This document shows, piece by piece, positions 21,484 through 30,925 of a DNA stretch of 64,000 bases. Numbering within the stretch: position 1 is the first letter of the stretch; each line of letters begins with the position of its first letter. This DNA is from PFJX01 sp963713085. GTDB taxonomy: Bacteria; Pseudomonadota; Gammaproteobacteria; Burkholderiales; Thiobacillaceae. The stretch spans positions 108,584 through 172,583 of the forward strand of contig CAVQKQ010000024.1 in assembly GCA_963713085.1 (NCBI GenBank), read 5' to 3'. Below the pieces are notes generated by a model. It did no database searches. It saw nothing but the letters and a program-made list of their open reading frames with translations, and was not told where the DNA came from. The translations under genes and the position numbers were made by a program.

Positions 21484-22392
21484 TCACTGGCTTCTGGTAC
21501 ACCCAAGCCAACGACTGTGGTGACGCTGCTGTCGAAACCATAGCTGCCGATATGCTTTCCGGGTCAAATTCACGCCCTTATCTGGATCTACGCCCGCCAA
21601 TTGCGCCAAATCTGCTATAACCCACTCGCCATTTGATTTGTGGTAGACCAAGGGCTTACCTGAGTCCGCTGATGAACTAGTTGCATGAATTGCGTTCCCC
21701 GACAGGGCACCTACCCTATCCTGTGACCATAAATATTTGGGATCTTTAAATCCAGGATAGCCGTAGAAACTGAGCTTCCCATGAATCCCAGCCATGACAA
21801 GTTCTCGTTTTGTCTTAAATGGCTCAAAATTCATTTTGCCGAATTGTTTACCCACTTTATCTTTCAAGCGGACCAAGGACCATTCAATTGGATCTCGTCC
21901 GGTGGCAATCACCACGCCTGTTGTGACAGCAGCCCAGCGGCTTTTTGAGTTTGCAGATGTTTGACCAACTCGAAACTCTACCTTGCTGCCCACTGGGCCA
22001 GAAACATGGACCACTGTTAACATTAAGTCATCAGCTTCAACAATTGATCCGACGCCGAAGCCCTCTGCTTTCGAGTAGACTTGCCCAATGGCATTGGCTT
22101 GTTTGTTTTCAGGCGCCAATCTATCGATTGGGCGACGTTTATCTTCATCCCTGTCCGTTAGAATATCCGATAGCTGTTTGAGCTGTGATGGTGAAAATGA
22201 ACGGCCTATCCCAGAGAAAGCATCCGGTTCATCGCACTCGCAGAACGCACCGGCATCAGCCTCAGTATCTGAGATTGCGGCAAAAGCAGCTGATGTCATC
22301 AAGGCGATCATCGAAACACCGATCACAGCCAGGTGTTTGATCAGCCCTGTTGATAAACTTTGTTCGGGTAGTGTGTTCTCTTGTTGTCGCAT
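21484..22392 (-). CDS. exported trypsin-like serine peptidase, atypical serine motif
   Basis: A 302-residue protein with an N-terminal export signal (hydrophobic VIGVSMIALMTSAAFA, cleavage near AFA). A chymotrypsin-like domain follows: FGVGSIVEADDLMLTVVHV provides the His (TVVHV where TAAHC is usual), an Asp may lie in RDPIEWSLVRL, and SADSGKPLVYH takes the place of GDSGGP. The DSG core is kept, so activity is possible but unproven. A GGGGGAAC ribosome site precedes the ATG. GC content is lower than in the tra genes beside it. Its first 41 codons and upstream DNA recur at 59433-59573, where the gene is cut. Confidence 0.72.
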   Translation of the reverse strand: MRQQENTLPEQSLSTGLIKHLAVIGVSMIALMTSAAFAAISDTEADAGAFCECDEPDAFSGIGRSFSPSQLKQLSDILTDRDEDKRRPIDRLAPENKQANAIGQVYSKAEGFGVGSIVEADDLMLTVVHVSGPVGSKVEFRVGQTSANSKSRWAAVTTGVVIATGRDPIEWSLVRLKDKVGKQFGKMNFEPFKTKRELVMAGIHGKLSFYGYPGFKDPKYLWSQDRVGALSGNAIHATSSSADSGKPLVYHKSNGEWVIADLAQLAGVDPDKGVNLTRKAYRQLWFRQQRHHSRWLGCTRSQ

Positions 22393-22570
22393 CTTGTTCC
22401 CCCTTCAGCCCCTCTACTTCCTTATATATCCAATTACTCGACCCGACAACAGGCTACGCTCAGCGCCTTGATGAGCAGCATCGGCCAGATCGAAAAATTC
22501 ACAGGCCCGCGTGGTCACACAGTTCCACGACCGATTGAATGTGGGCCCGCTTGCGGCGCAATGGAAATCT

Positions 22571-23314
22571 TCACAGATACTTCTTGAGATAAGTCCATTG
22601 CACCCTCGACAGCACCCCGATCAGCAGCGCCAAGGGCAACACAATCCACTCCGGCCGGATGCTCACCGGCCACATGAGATAGACCATCGCCCCCGTCACC
22701 AGCCCCGCGAACTGGAAGAACTTCGCTCGGTGGTACATGGATGAGGATTCCCGCCCCGCGCAGGCACGCCGGATGCTGCGCTGAGTCAGGCCATCCACCA
22801 GCCCCAGCGACCAGACCAGCAGGAACAAGGGGGCCGCACCGATCAGGATCGCCAGGCGCACCCCGAAGATCTGCGCCCGGACCATGGCCAGGTAGAGTTC
22901 GCCCTGCACATGGTAGACAAGGTGATTGCGGGCGATGAGGTCGCCGCCATAGGTGGGGATGTCTGGGTTGGCCGGCAGCAGCGCGGCGTTGGTCATCCAG
23001 CGTTCGATGGGGATGAGCTGGAAGAAGAAGCCATACACCCCTCTGGCACAGGTCACGGCCAGTCCGGTCAGGGGGGCGTCCGGGCGCAGGCTGCGGGTGA
23101 GTTCGATATCCTGGCTCAGGGTCTGCTGAACTTGGGCCAGCGCCGCGTTATCACTCCAAACCTCATCGCCCCAGACCTGCTTGGCCAGGACGATCTCCAT
23201 GCCCATGGCCGCCAAAGCCATCAGGGCCAGGGTGAGCCAGGCATAGAACACCAGCTTCAGCGGCCACAGGAAGACATCATGGACCTCCAGCCCCTCGCCC
23301 CGCCTAAAGGCCAC
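22571..23314 (-). CDS. DUF4400-type ICE membrane protein, copy 1
   Basis: Inner-membrane protein of about 247 residues encoded directly after traD, as in PFGI-1/SXT-type integrative conjugative elements. Hydrophobic segments are seen at about 18-40 (LKLVFYAWLTLALMALAAMG), 145-170 (LAILIGAAPLFLLVWSLGLVDG) and two near the C-terminus (FAGLVTGAMVYLMWPVSI, IVLPLALLIGVLS). The GTG at 23312-23314 overlaps the traD stop by 11 bp and is the natural start; the frame is open further upstream inside traD. Its role in transfer is not established. A near-identical copy is at 59752-60495. Confidence 0.8.
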   Translation of the reverse strand: MAFRRGEGLEVHDVFLWPLKLVFYAWLTLALMALAAMGMEIVLAKQVWGDEVWSDNAALAQVQQTLSQDIELTRSLRPDAPLTGLAVTCARGVYGFFFQLIPIERWMTNAALLPANPDIPTYGGDLIARNHLVYHVQGELYLAMVRAQIFGVRLAILIGAAPLFLLVWSLGLVDGLTQRSIRRACAGRESSSMYHRAKFFQFAGLVTGAMVYLMWPVSIRPEWIVLPLALLIGVLSRVQWTYLKKYL

Positions 23315-25442
23315 CGCCCTTGCCCTCCACGACGACGTGCCGCAGCCAATCCCGTTCGTCCGGGGCACTAGCGACGGCGCCCACCTCTCCCATGGCCCAG
23401 CCCAAGCGGGGATCGAACTCGCCCGGTGTGACGCGGACATATCTCGACTGCATGTCCTCCGCCACGGCGGCCAGGTCCTCCGGCATCATCGGGTCGTGGG
23501 CGGCATTCGGCAGCGGCATGCGCAGCTTGTAGAGCTTGCCGCCCTCGATCAGGGCGAAGGCCTGGCCCTTGGGCAGGCGCACCAGGTCCGCCGGACCGAT
23601 CATCGGGGCGGTGCGGGTGCTGAGCCGGTCCTCGTTGCGGCTGGTGAAGTCGGAGAAGTCCAGGGGGTTGTTGCTGTCCGAGGCCTGGCTCGCGCTCATG
23701 GTGGTCACCAGTTCCACCTCGTCCAGCTGGTCGGTGAGGATCTTCGCGGTGTCGGTGTTCTTCACCCGCAGCATGATCAGGGTGTTCAAGTTGCCGCCGA
23801 TCTGCTGGGCCTTGGCGCGGGAGCCGATCCGCGCCTCCACGTCCGACCAGGTCTGGGTGTAGACCGCTACCTGGTAGCCCGCGCCCCCGGCCTTGTTGAG
23901 CAGGGGGATGAACTCGTCGCCGATCAGCTCGTTGAACTCGTCGGCATGGATGGAGATGCGCCGCTTGGCCGCCGGGCCGGACTGGCCATAGGTCTCGCCG
24001 TGCTTGTAGATGCGCCCGGCGGTGGAGGTGAGATCGGAGAACATGGAGTTGCCCACGGCGCCGGCCACCTCGTAATCGGTCAGGGCATCCAGGCCCACAT
24101 AGACGATGCCGCCCCGGTTGATCACACCCATCCAGTCGAACAAGGGCCGCCGGTCGTCCAGCCGGCTCATGTCCGGCGAGACCAGCTCCGCCACCTTGCC
24201 GGTGGTGAGCTTCTCCAGCAGCGGGATGAGGGAAGCCACCAGTTTGTTGAAGTAGCTCTGCTCGTAGCTGATGATCTTCATCAGGCTCGCCGCCGTGTCG
24301 TCGTGCAGCCCCTTGCCGCGGATGTACTCGAGGAGCTTCACCACCCCCAGGTCCCGGTTCTTCATGGCCCGATCCAGGGATTTGGGATCCACCTCCAGCG
24401 CTTCGATTTCCTCCCGCCAGCCAACCGCCCGCGGGTCCCGGTCGAGCCAGAACTCGCAATAGTCGAGCACCAGGGGCTCGATGTCGTTGGCGTAGTGATA
24501 GATGTCCTGGTAGGACGGCATGCGGCCCAGGGCGGTCATGGCCTTGGACATGGCGTTGACGAAGCCCCAGACGAACTGGGCGAAGTTGGCCCCCTCCCCT
24601 TCCTTGGGCAACTGGTTGGTGATGCGCGTGGCCACCTCGGTCACCCGCGAGAAACTGCCCACCGGGTTGTAGCGGGCGGAGAGTTCCGGGTAGCCCAGAT
24701 GGAAGAAGTGGAACTCCTCTTCCCGCCCGGCCCGCCGGGCCTCGGCGTAGATACGCTTCAGGAGATCGGCATCGCCCTTGGGATCGAACACGATCACCAC
24801 GTCGCCGCGCCGGATGTCCTGGGTAATGAGGATCTCCGCCAGCCGGGTCTTGCCCACCCGGGTGGTGCCCAGCACCAGCATGTGGCCCACCCGCTCGCCC
24901 AGGTCCATCCACACCGCGTCCTCGTCCGGCTCCACGCCGTGAAGGGCCGGGTCGCCGCCCACCGCAGGCAGCGGGGCCACCGGGTTCCACCAGGCGTCGC
25001 TGCGGGTGAGCCGCCCCAGCCCGTCGAACAGCGTGCCCTCCACGCCCCGTTCCAGGCGGCGGGCCGCCCGATACAGGGCACCGGGTTGCAGCAGCTCACG
25101 GTGCTCGGGCTGATGGGTGTCGTGCAGCCGCTGGGAGTGGCGCCGGTCCCAATTAAAACCCATGCCCAGGAACAGCGCCCGCTCCGACCAAGGGATGGCC
25201 TCAGCGGCCAGGCTGTAACGGGGTAACCGCTTGAGATTGGCCTGATAACGCAACAACTGGCTGCCTTGGGCAAGACGCCAGCCGGCATGCAGGACCAGGC
25301 TGGCGGCGGCCAGATAGGCGAGTGAGGGCGGCAGCAGAAAGGTTTCCGGGCTGAGGACCAGCCCCAGGGCGGCGGTGAAGAACACCCCGGCCGGGATGAA
25401 CTCCACCGGGCGACGCAGCAGGTTCTCGACCGGATAGGCCAT
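23304..25442 (-). CDS. traD: conjugative coupling ATPase TraD, copy 1
   Basis: Type IV coupling protein that brings the relaxosome to the secretion channel and pumps DNA. 712 residues with two N-terminal TM helices (VFFTAALGLVLSPETFLLPP and SLAYLAAASLVLHAGW), Walker A in VLGTTRVGKTRLAEIL (about residue 180), VVIVFDPKGDADLL, and a Walker B-like RRISIHADEFNELIG near 500. The ATG at 25442 gives the usual MAYPVENLLRRP start. It follows the 77-residue gene after 2 bp and overlaps the DUF4400 gene. Copy 2 at 60485-62623 has the same length with only scattered substitutions. Confidence 0.93.
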   Translation of the reverse strand: MAYPVENLLRRPVEFIPAGVFFTAALGLVLSPETFLLPPSLAYLAAASLVLHAGWRLAQGSQLLRYQANLKRLPRYSLAAEAIPWSERALFLGMGFNWDRRHSQRLHDTHQPEHRELLQPGALYRAARRLERGVEGTLFDGLGRLTRSDAWWNPVAPLPAVGGDPALHGVEPDEDAVWMDLGERVGHMLVLGTTRVGKTRLAEILITQDIRRGDVVIVFDPKGDADLLKRIYAEARRAGREEEFHFFHLGYPELSARYNPVGSFSRVTEVATRITNQLPKEGEGANFAQFVWGFVNAMSKAMTALGRMPSYQDIYHYANDIEPLVLDYCEFWLDRDPRAVGWREEIEALEVDPKSLDRAMKNRDLGVVKLLEYIRGKGLHDDTAASLMKIISYEQSYFNKLVASLIPLLEKLTTGKVAELVSPDMSRLDDRRPLFDWMGVINRGGIVYVGLDALTDYEVAGAVGNSMFSDLTSTAGRIYKHGETYGQSGPAAKRRISIHADEFNELIGDEFIPLLNKAGGAGYQVAVYTQTWSDVEARIGSRAKAQQIGGNLNTLIMLRVKNTDTAKILTDQLDEVELVTTMSASQASDSNNPLDFSDFTSRNEDRLSTRTAPMIGPADLVRLPKGQAFALIEGGKLYKLRMPLPNAAHDPMMPEDLAAVAEDMQSRYVRVTPGEFDPRLGWAMGEVGAVASAPDERDWLRHVVVEGKGGGL

Positions 25443-25444
25443 GG

Positions 25445-25678
25445 TTACGCCGTCCCGGCCCCGGCGGCCTGCAGGTCCTCCAAGAGCATGGCCTCGCTGA
25501 CCTCGCAATCATACGTCCCCACGAAGATAGCTTTCGGGCGTTGCAGGTGTCGTGCTTCGATCTGACCACCGGCTGGGCAGGAGACAATCTCGCCCTTGAT
25601 CAGGAATACCGCGCGCGGCCGGTCACTGGCGAGGATCTTGTCGAGTATCGGCTGGAGCTGGGCAGGTTGCACGGTCAT
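25445..25678 (-). CDS. small conserved protein between traI and traD, copy 1
   Basis: 77 residues, starting MTVQPAQLQPILDKILAS. It contains LIKGEIVSCPAGGQIEARHLQ and FVGTYDCEVSEAMLLEDLQ. I do not know its function. No signal peptide or TM helix is seen. Its start overlaps the stop of the 68-residue gene (ATGA) and it ends 2 bp before traD, so it belongs to the traI-traD transcription unit. It is conserved in copy 2 (62626-62859), which argues that it is a real gene. Confidence 0.8.
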   Translation of the reverse strand: MTVQPAQLQPILDKILASDRPRAVFLIKGEIVSCPAGGQIEARHLQRPKAIFVGTYDCEVSEAMLLEDLQAAGAGTA

Positions 25679-25881
25679 GGCGCCTTCTCCCCGACAAGCA
25701 ATCCCTCGTGGCGTTCTCCCAGGAACGCCTCCTGCAAGGCCAGGCAACGACTGTCGTTGATGTCCAGAACTTCTTCGCCGTATCCGGCTTCCTTGACCCA
25801 GGCACAGAATTCAGGCCAGTCCGGCACGATGACCAAGCTTGCGTCATTCCTTTCGATAAACCCCATCTCCGTGCCCTCCAT
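25675..25881 (-). CDS. small acidic protein after traI, copy 1
   Basis: 68 residues, acidic, beginning MEGTEMGFIERNDASLVIVP and containing EAGYGEEVLDINDSRCLALQ. Function unknown. Its ATG overlaps the traI stop (TGATG) and its own stop overlaps the next start, so it is translated as part of the tra unit. The copy at 62856-63062 differs mainly in the last 15 residues. I see no known motif; the size and position suit an accessory factor of the relaxase or the coupling protein. Confidence 0.75.
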   Translation of the reverse strand: MEGTEMGFIERNDASLVIVPDWPEFCAWVKEAGYGEEVLDINDSRCLALQEAFLGERHEGLLVGEKAP

Positions 25882-27910
25882 CAGTCCAGTTCACGCTTCG
25901 ATTCGAGTTCGCTGTCCGACCTGACCAGGTGTGGATTGGCCGGGGGGACGGGCTCGATGAAGCGCTGCGGCTCCCGGATGATCATCACGGAGAGCTGACT
26001 GCCGCCCTTGCCGTTACGCCGCACCACCTGGTACTTGTGCACGTTGGTCTTCCGGGGGCCGAGCAGATGCCAGCCGGCCTTGATCACTTCCCGCTGGATG
26101 CCGGTGCCGAGCTTGTCTCCCGCCAGGCTGGAAGGGGTGCCATCCCCCTTCTCCCCGAAACGCTCGGCGAAATGCCGGAAGATGCGGGGGGAGATCAGCA
26201 GCATCCCCTCCGCCGCGAAGTGCACCATGGCTCCGGTCTCGTTGAACGCGATACCCCCGTTTGCCAGGCCCTGCTGCAGCCAGCCCATGAAACGCAGGGC
26301 GGCCTCGGAAGGGCCCTGGGCTGCGGCCTTGGGCTTGGCCAACCTGTCCGGCTTGATCGGTTTGTCCGGCAGGCGCATGGGCGCGATGCGATGGCCATCC
26401 GGTGGCTTGGGCAGGAAGTGGGTTGCGTCATCCTCTTCTTCGAGGAATTCCTCCGCCGGGAGTGGGTTCCGGCTCCGCGTCCGCTGCCGGGGGTCGACAT
26501 GGGAGGCAGAACCGAAGGAGAGAGCGACGACCGGTGAGGGGTTGTCCCCATCCTGTGGAGTGTTCGCACTGCGAACACGCTCCAGACTTGGGCGTAGCCT
26601 CTTCGGCCAGGGCCTGGGGCGACTCCTGGCGGGGTGACGCCTCGCCCCCTTCTCGCGCATCGGCGAGCGGGATGACCCGGCCGGCGAAGTTGGCCGGATA
26701 GTGCTCCAGGCGTGGGGTAGAGCTTCTCCAGGGGGAAGCACAGCAGTGTCAGCACCTGGTCGAACCCCTCCGCCTGAACCCGAACACGCCAGATCGCGCC
26801 GCCGGTTTCCGGATTGGGGACGAGGGCCCCGTATTCCTGCCAAACGTCGAACAACCGGTCGTTCTTCTCCGGCCCGGGGATGCCCGCGGCGGATTCGTGG
26901 ACCGCGAGATAAGCCCTCACCTCGTCCGCCAGGCGCTTGGAGACGAACCAGACATGGCCGTCGGCGACGAACCCGGCCGCGCCCGGGCGGTTCAGCGGCA
27001 GGCAACCCCCTTCCGCCAGCATCCTGCGCAGGGCTTCCATCAGGCGTTCTATGAGGGGCACCGCCCGGGCGGTGGTGAAGCGGGTGCGGGGACCGATGAG
27101 CAGATTGAGACGCACCGATTCCCGATCCGCCTGGGTCACGATCCGGGCGATGGCGTTGGATTTATCCTCACCCGAGAGAAAAGCGGTGAGCTGCGACAGC
27201 AATTCCACATCTTCCGACAGCCACGCCAGCGTGGCTTGGGGGACGAGTCGCTGCAACAGGAAAATGCCCATGCGCTGGTGGGCGGCATAGTTCCTGACAC
27301 CTACTGTTCCGCCGGTGGTGCCATGTGTCGTTTCGAACGTCACCCGGTAACGAGTGGCGCCACACTCGGCCATGGTGCCGGCCAAGGGCGACCAGATCCC
27401 CTCCCCACGCCGTTTGGCGATGACAATATGTAGGTCCGCCAGGGGCTTGCCCACGTCGTGGATGAGGGCGGCCAGGAACACCCCAAAGGTCCAGCGATGC
27501 TCACGTCGCTGGATGTCCTCCGGTGGGACACCAGGAGGCAGGACCTGGGCACGGCGCAGATGCAGGGCGATGTTCGCCGTTTCCAGGGCATGCAGCAGCA
27601 GCCCACCGGGCTGGGCATGGTGATGGGATTCCGAGGCCGGCAGCAGCTGGACGAAGGCCATGAATCGGTCAATCGTCTGCCCATAGTCACGCTCGAAGTT
27701 GGCCGGCGCCAGGCCGGTCTTCACGCGGATGGAGGCAATCAGGGAATCCGCCCCCAGGTGCCGCGTCAGTGCCTCCGCGGACAGGACCGGAAGCCAGCCT
27801 GGCGGGATCACGGGTGCTCGTATCTGGCGGCGCCTCAGGCTTCTTGTCGTGACCGCCACACCCAGTGCCAAGCTGGTAGCACCCAGTATGGCTACGATGG
27901 TTTCCATCAT
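25881..27910 (-). pseudogene. traI: relaxase TraI (PFGI-1 class), two frameshifts, copy 1
   Basis: Relaxase that nicks the transfer origin. The N-terminal half is the TraI_2 domain: GWLPVLSAEAL, VQLLPASESHHHAQPGGLLLHALE with the His cluster, and FGVFLAALIHDVGKPLADLHI with an HD motif. The C-terminal half (RFMGWLQQGLANGGIAFN, RFIEPVPPANPHLV) is a conserved winged-helix-like domain in another frame. Two single-base insertions separate them: one near 26702-26706, where copy 2 keeps the frame, and one near 26513-26518. Removing both gives 675 residues ending at the correct TGATG junction. The start MMETIVAILGATSLALGV begins with a TM helix. It is inactive as read, unless the insertions are sequencing errors. 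Confidence 0.85.
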
Positions 27911-28250
27911 TGCCCATGTTGGCAATACAGGCCGCGACAACCGGCTTGCAGGAAGGGTACCCAGCAGAAACGGTGCCACGACACATCGTCGAAACTCTTC
28001 GTGTAGGCTGGGAGCTCCCGGTTCATCGCTGGTTCCTGAGGCGGCACTGACCGCATGCCCCTGCTAGGTTGGGTCGGGAAATACCATAGCGATCCTCGAC
28101 ATCATCTGACAGCGAAAATCCGAACAATCAGGTTGCGCTTTTATTGGCGACGGTTAATTGCCTGGTGACTAGACGCGGGATGCGGGGCGGATAAATCGAA
28201 AGTTCGAGTTCAGCTTCTGACGAACGCGGTCCGATGGAACGAATTGGGCA
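27911..28250. other. intergenic region between traI and the accessory cluster
   Basis: No gene is supported. The traI promoter or the 3' ends of the upstream minus-strand cluster must lie here. An oriT would be expected near a relaxase gene, but I cannot point to a convincing inverted repeat and nick motif. Confidence 0.4.
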
Positions 28251-29222
28251 TCACTTGGCGCTCAGATTACTGTAGCGGACCAGATCAATCGGATATGGGC
28301 CGATGTACACGCATTTCAGGGTCATTGGATCCGGATCGAAATCGCTGGCGAAATCACCCGTTGCTGTTCCGGTAGTTATACTCAGTGAAAGGGACTGCGG
28401 ATCCGCCTTGCCGTTCTTGGCCGCCTTCGGCCACGCGACGCACTTTGATTCAAATGAATGAGGGACCAGAGTGCCTTGGCCATTCGTTGAAGCAACGGTC
28501 ACATGCCGACCCTCGATGAAGTACAGTAGCTCAAGGGCTGACACCACATCGAAAGGACCAAAGCTCTTGTACCCATTGTCATCGGAAAACTCTATGCGTA
28601 AAGGCGTCTTATTGCCTAGCTCTGGGTGAGGCCACAAGGGTCTAAGTTCCGACGCACTCAGGCGTGCGGTGTGATCCGCTGCCATGACTTCCTTCGTCAC
28701 GGTAGCGTTAGGCGCATTGGCATTGACCACACGCAGAGTAAAGGGTTGATTTTCGCCAGAATGCTTCCAGTTCACCACTAAGTCATCAATTGTGTTCGCT
28801 ACTGTGGTTGGTAATCCAGATGGCGCTTCTGCCCCGATAGATGCGGAAACAATTTTTGGCGTGAGCGTTTGAAGGTATGCGTATGCACCCAGTGACATGA
28901 GAAGCGCAACAACCAGGCCGATCAGTGAGAACACGTGCGACCGCTCGTCGCGCTTCATAACAGACTCAAGCAGTGCATAGTCTTTCGTTTCAAGCCTACG
29001 CTTTAGCTCAGGGCTGATTTCGAGAAGGTTGAAGACCTGCTTTGCAGTCAGCCGACCATCCAATTCAGGTAACGACTCACCCTTCCGCTTGATGATCTCA
29101 ACGATTGTCTTGAGGATGGGAGATGCTTGCTCACGTGATCGGCTGAGGTGATATGCAACATATCCACCTATTCCAAAAACAGCGGGTAGGCCAGCTAGGA
29201 AATCCAGATTTGTCACTGACAA
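28251..29222 (-). CDS. unknown two-TM membrane protein
   Basis: 323 residues, family not recognised. A hydrophobic segment at about 8-27 (FLAGLPAVFGIGGYVAYHL) is followed by a charged helical cytoplasmic stretch (about 30-95, KGESLPELDGRLTAKQVFNL). A second TM lies at about 97-118 (VFSLIGLVVALLMSLGAYAY), then a roughly 200-residue beta-rich domain that would lie outside the inner membrane. No catalytic motif is visible. It is the last gene of the minus-strand cluster, 207 bp after the S8 peptidase gene. Lower GC than the backbone suggests it came with the island. Confidence 0.7.
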   Translation of the reverse strand: MSVTNLDFLAGLPAVFGIGGYVAYHLSRSREQASPILKTIVEIIKRKGESLPELDGRLTAKQVFNLLEISPELKRRLETKDYALLESVMKRDERSHVFSLIGLVVALLMSLGAYAYLQTLTPKIVSASIGAEAPSGLPTTVANTIDDLVVNWKHSGENQPFTLRVVNANAPNATVTKEVMAADHTARLSASELRPLWPHPELGNKTPLRIEFSDDNGYKSFGPFDVVSALELLYFIEGRHVTVASTNGQGTLVPHSFESKCVAWPKAAKNGKADPQSLSLSITTGTATGDFASDFDPDPMTLKCVYIGPYPIDLVRYSNLSAK

Positions 29223-29429
29223 CTCCCGCTATGTGTGACACCCAATATAAAGATCCGCAGCGGAGCGGCTTACGCTGCAGCGCCTGGTTTGGGTATCCAT
29301 ATATTCATTTGGCCTCTATTAGCCACCAGGGCACGGGATGCATACTTGGCTCCCCAGGCAGTTTTTACGCATTCTGAATGACCCCTTGTTTCGCAATCTT
29401 CAGGTGTCCACAAAGTAGGGCAACATAAC

Positions 29430-30815
29430 TCAAATACTGTTTGTATCGCGTTCCCCAGCGGAAACAATCGGCAATTCCGCCGCCAGAAGGGCATCTGCTT
29501 GTAATATCCCCGCGCCGTATTGAGTGATGTCCCAGCCAACAGGTTTGCGGGCGGTACTCTTGAGTAACTTGCTGAAAGCGGCAACTCGTTGCCAGGGTTC
29601 GGGGTAATTCTTCAAAGCGGTGGCATGTTTGGCAAGCCAGAGGGCGGCGGTTCCACCCACCATTTGCGTTGCGAAAGAGGTGCCGTCCCCTTCGCCATAG
29701 GTATATTCCACAGTGCTGCTGAACCTGCCCTTGTACCTCGATGTACCCCGCCTCAGTTCGTCGGCCGGGGCGCAGATGTCCACGGTCATCCCTCGGCAAC
29801 TGCCGGACCAGGGCAGGTCGGCCCACGTGCTTCCGCCGACCGCGATGGTGCGCGGGTTGCGCGCGGGGGCAACCACGCTGCCCACCTGGTTGCCCGCCGC
29901 ACAGATAAACAGGATTCCACGCTGATAGACACGGTCGATCTGGTCCTGCACCCGTTGTGGCAAGTAGGCAGGCAGTCCGGCGCCCATGCTCATGGTGATC
30001 ACCTGGCAGCCTTGCTGGATGAGATAAGCAAGCGCGGAAACCAGTCCGTCCGGAACATTGTTGATGAACACGGAATTCGAGATGCGCACCGGGATATACC
30101 GGACACGCGGTGCCGCGCCATAAAACGCTCCACCCGGAGCTCCCGGCGCGTATCCCGAAAGCGTGCTGGCCGTACGGGTACCATGTCCACCAAACCCGCC
30201 GGTGAGCGGGTCCTCGGCGGAGTCGGGGGACGGGTTGCTGGGATAATTGGGCAGGCTGTCCGGTGGCGGTTGCAGTTCGTCAAAAAAGAAGTTCTGGTCC
30301 CGATCCGTGAGCACCCAGGGGCTCGGACTCCCATCCGTCCAGCCCAGACAGGGGTGGCGGGTAAATCCCGTGTCGATGTGGCCGACCACGACCTCACCGT
30401 AGTCCCTGGTCTCAGGCACAAGATCGTCATTTCGAAGTGCCTTCCAGGCGGCCGGAAGGCCTACGTTGACCAGGTGCCAATCGTATCCATCGACGGTTTT
30501 CTTGTCGTTCGGCACCCGCTGAAACAGGCGAACCGGCAATTCCGCCGGGTCGCGCCAGGTCAGAAGTTGCTCGATCTCGGTTTCACCGATGGGCCGTATG
30601 TCCTGCGCACCTGCACTGCGCAAAATACTGGCGAGAGGGGTTGCGGGATTCGCGGATTCAATTTCGGTCGCACAAACTGCCGGCAGGATGGAACGTCTCT
30701 CCGAAACCGCCACCAATGCGCCACCGCCGCGATAAGTCAGCATTGCGGCCAGGGTGGCATCCAGACTGTTGAACTTGTTGCGTCCGTGGGTGATGAGGTA
30801 GGCAGGCTGGCTCAT
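29430..30815 (-). CDS. subtilisin-like S8 serine peptidase
   Basis: 461 residues with a complete subtilase catalytic set: Asp148 in VVVGHIDTG, His211 in GGHGTRTAST, the oxyanion Asn309 in CAAGN, and Ser380 in GDGTSFATQM. About 120 residues precede the domain; they start MSQPAYLITHGRN and contain no signal peptide, so the enzyme is probably cytoplasmic or exported by another route. The ATG at 30815 has GGAGAG seven bases before it. It is encoded downstream of the ankyrin-TPR-SUMF1 genes in the same direction. Substrate is unknown; processing of the neighbouring proteins is a guess from context. Confidence 0.88.
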   Translation of the reverse strand: MSQPAYLITHGRNKFNSLDATLAAMLTYRGGGALVAVSERRSILPAVCATEIESANPATPLASILRSAGAQDIRPIGETEIEQLLTWRDPAELPVRLFQRVPNDKKTVDGYDWHLVNVGLPAAWKALRNDDLVPETRDYGEVVVGHIDTGFTRHPCLGWTDGSPSPWVLTDRDQNFFFDELQPPPDSLPNYPSNPSPDSAEDPLTGGFGGHGTRTASTLSGYAPGAPGGAFYGAAPRVRYIPVRISNSVFINNVPDGLVSALAYLIQQGCQVITMSMGAGLPAYLPQRVQDQIDRVYQRGILFICAAGNQVGSVVAPARNPRTIAVGGSTWADLPWSGSCRGMTVDICAPADELRRGTSRYKGRFSSTVEYTYGEGDGTSFATQMVGGTAALWLAKHATALKNYPEPWQRVAAFSKLLKSTARKPVGWDITQYGAGILQADALLAAELPIVSAGERDTNSI

Positions 30816-30925
30816 GATCTCTCCATCTTTGATGTAAGGAGCGGTTGCGTTCGATCGCCTCTTCTCCTCATGCAAGCCCCTTCTCAGGGGTAAAGGGGTA
30901 AAGGTTCAAGGCGTAAGCTACCGCT

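Larger units (their letters stand above)
22269..27910. repeat. long direct repeat, copy 1 (mobilisation module)
   Basis: From 22269 this DNA matches the segment starting at 59450 at a constant offset of 37,181 bp, without indels as far as 25881, then with a few single-base indels in traI. The match includes the 5' end of the peptidase gene, DUF4400, traD, two small genes and traI. How far copy 1 extends past the traI start cannot be tested because copy 2 leaves the window. Confidence 0.92.
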
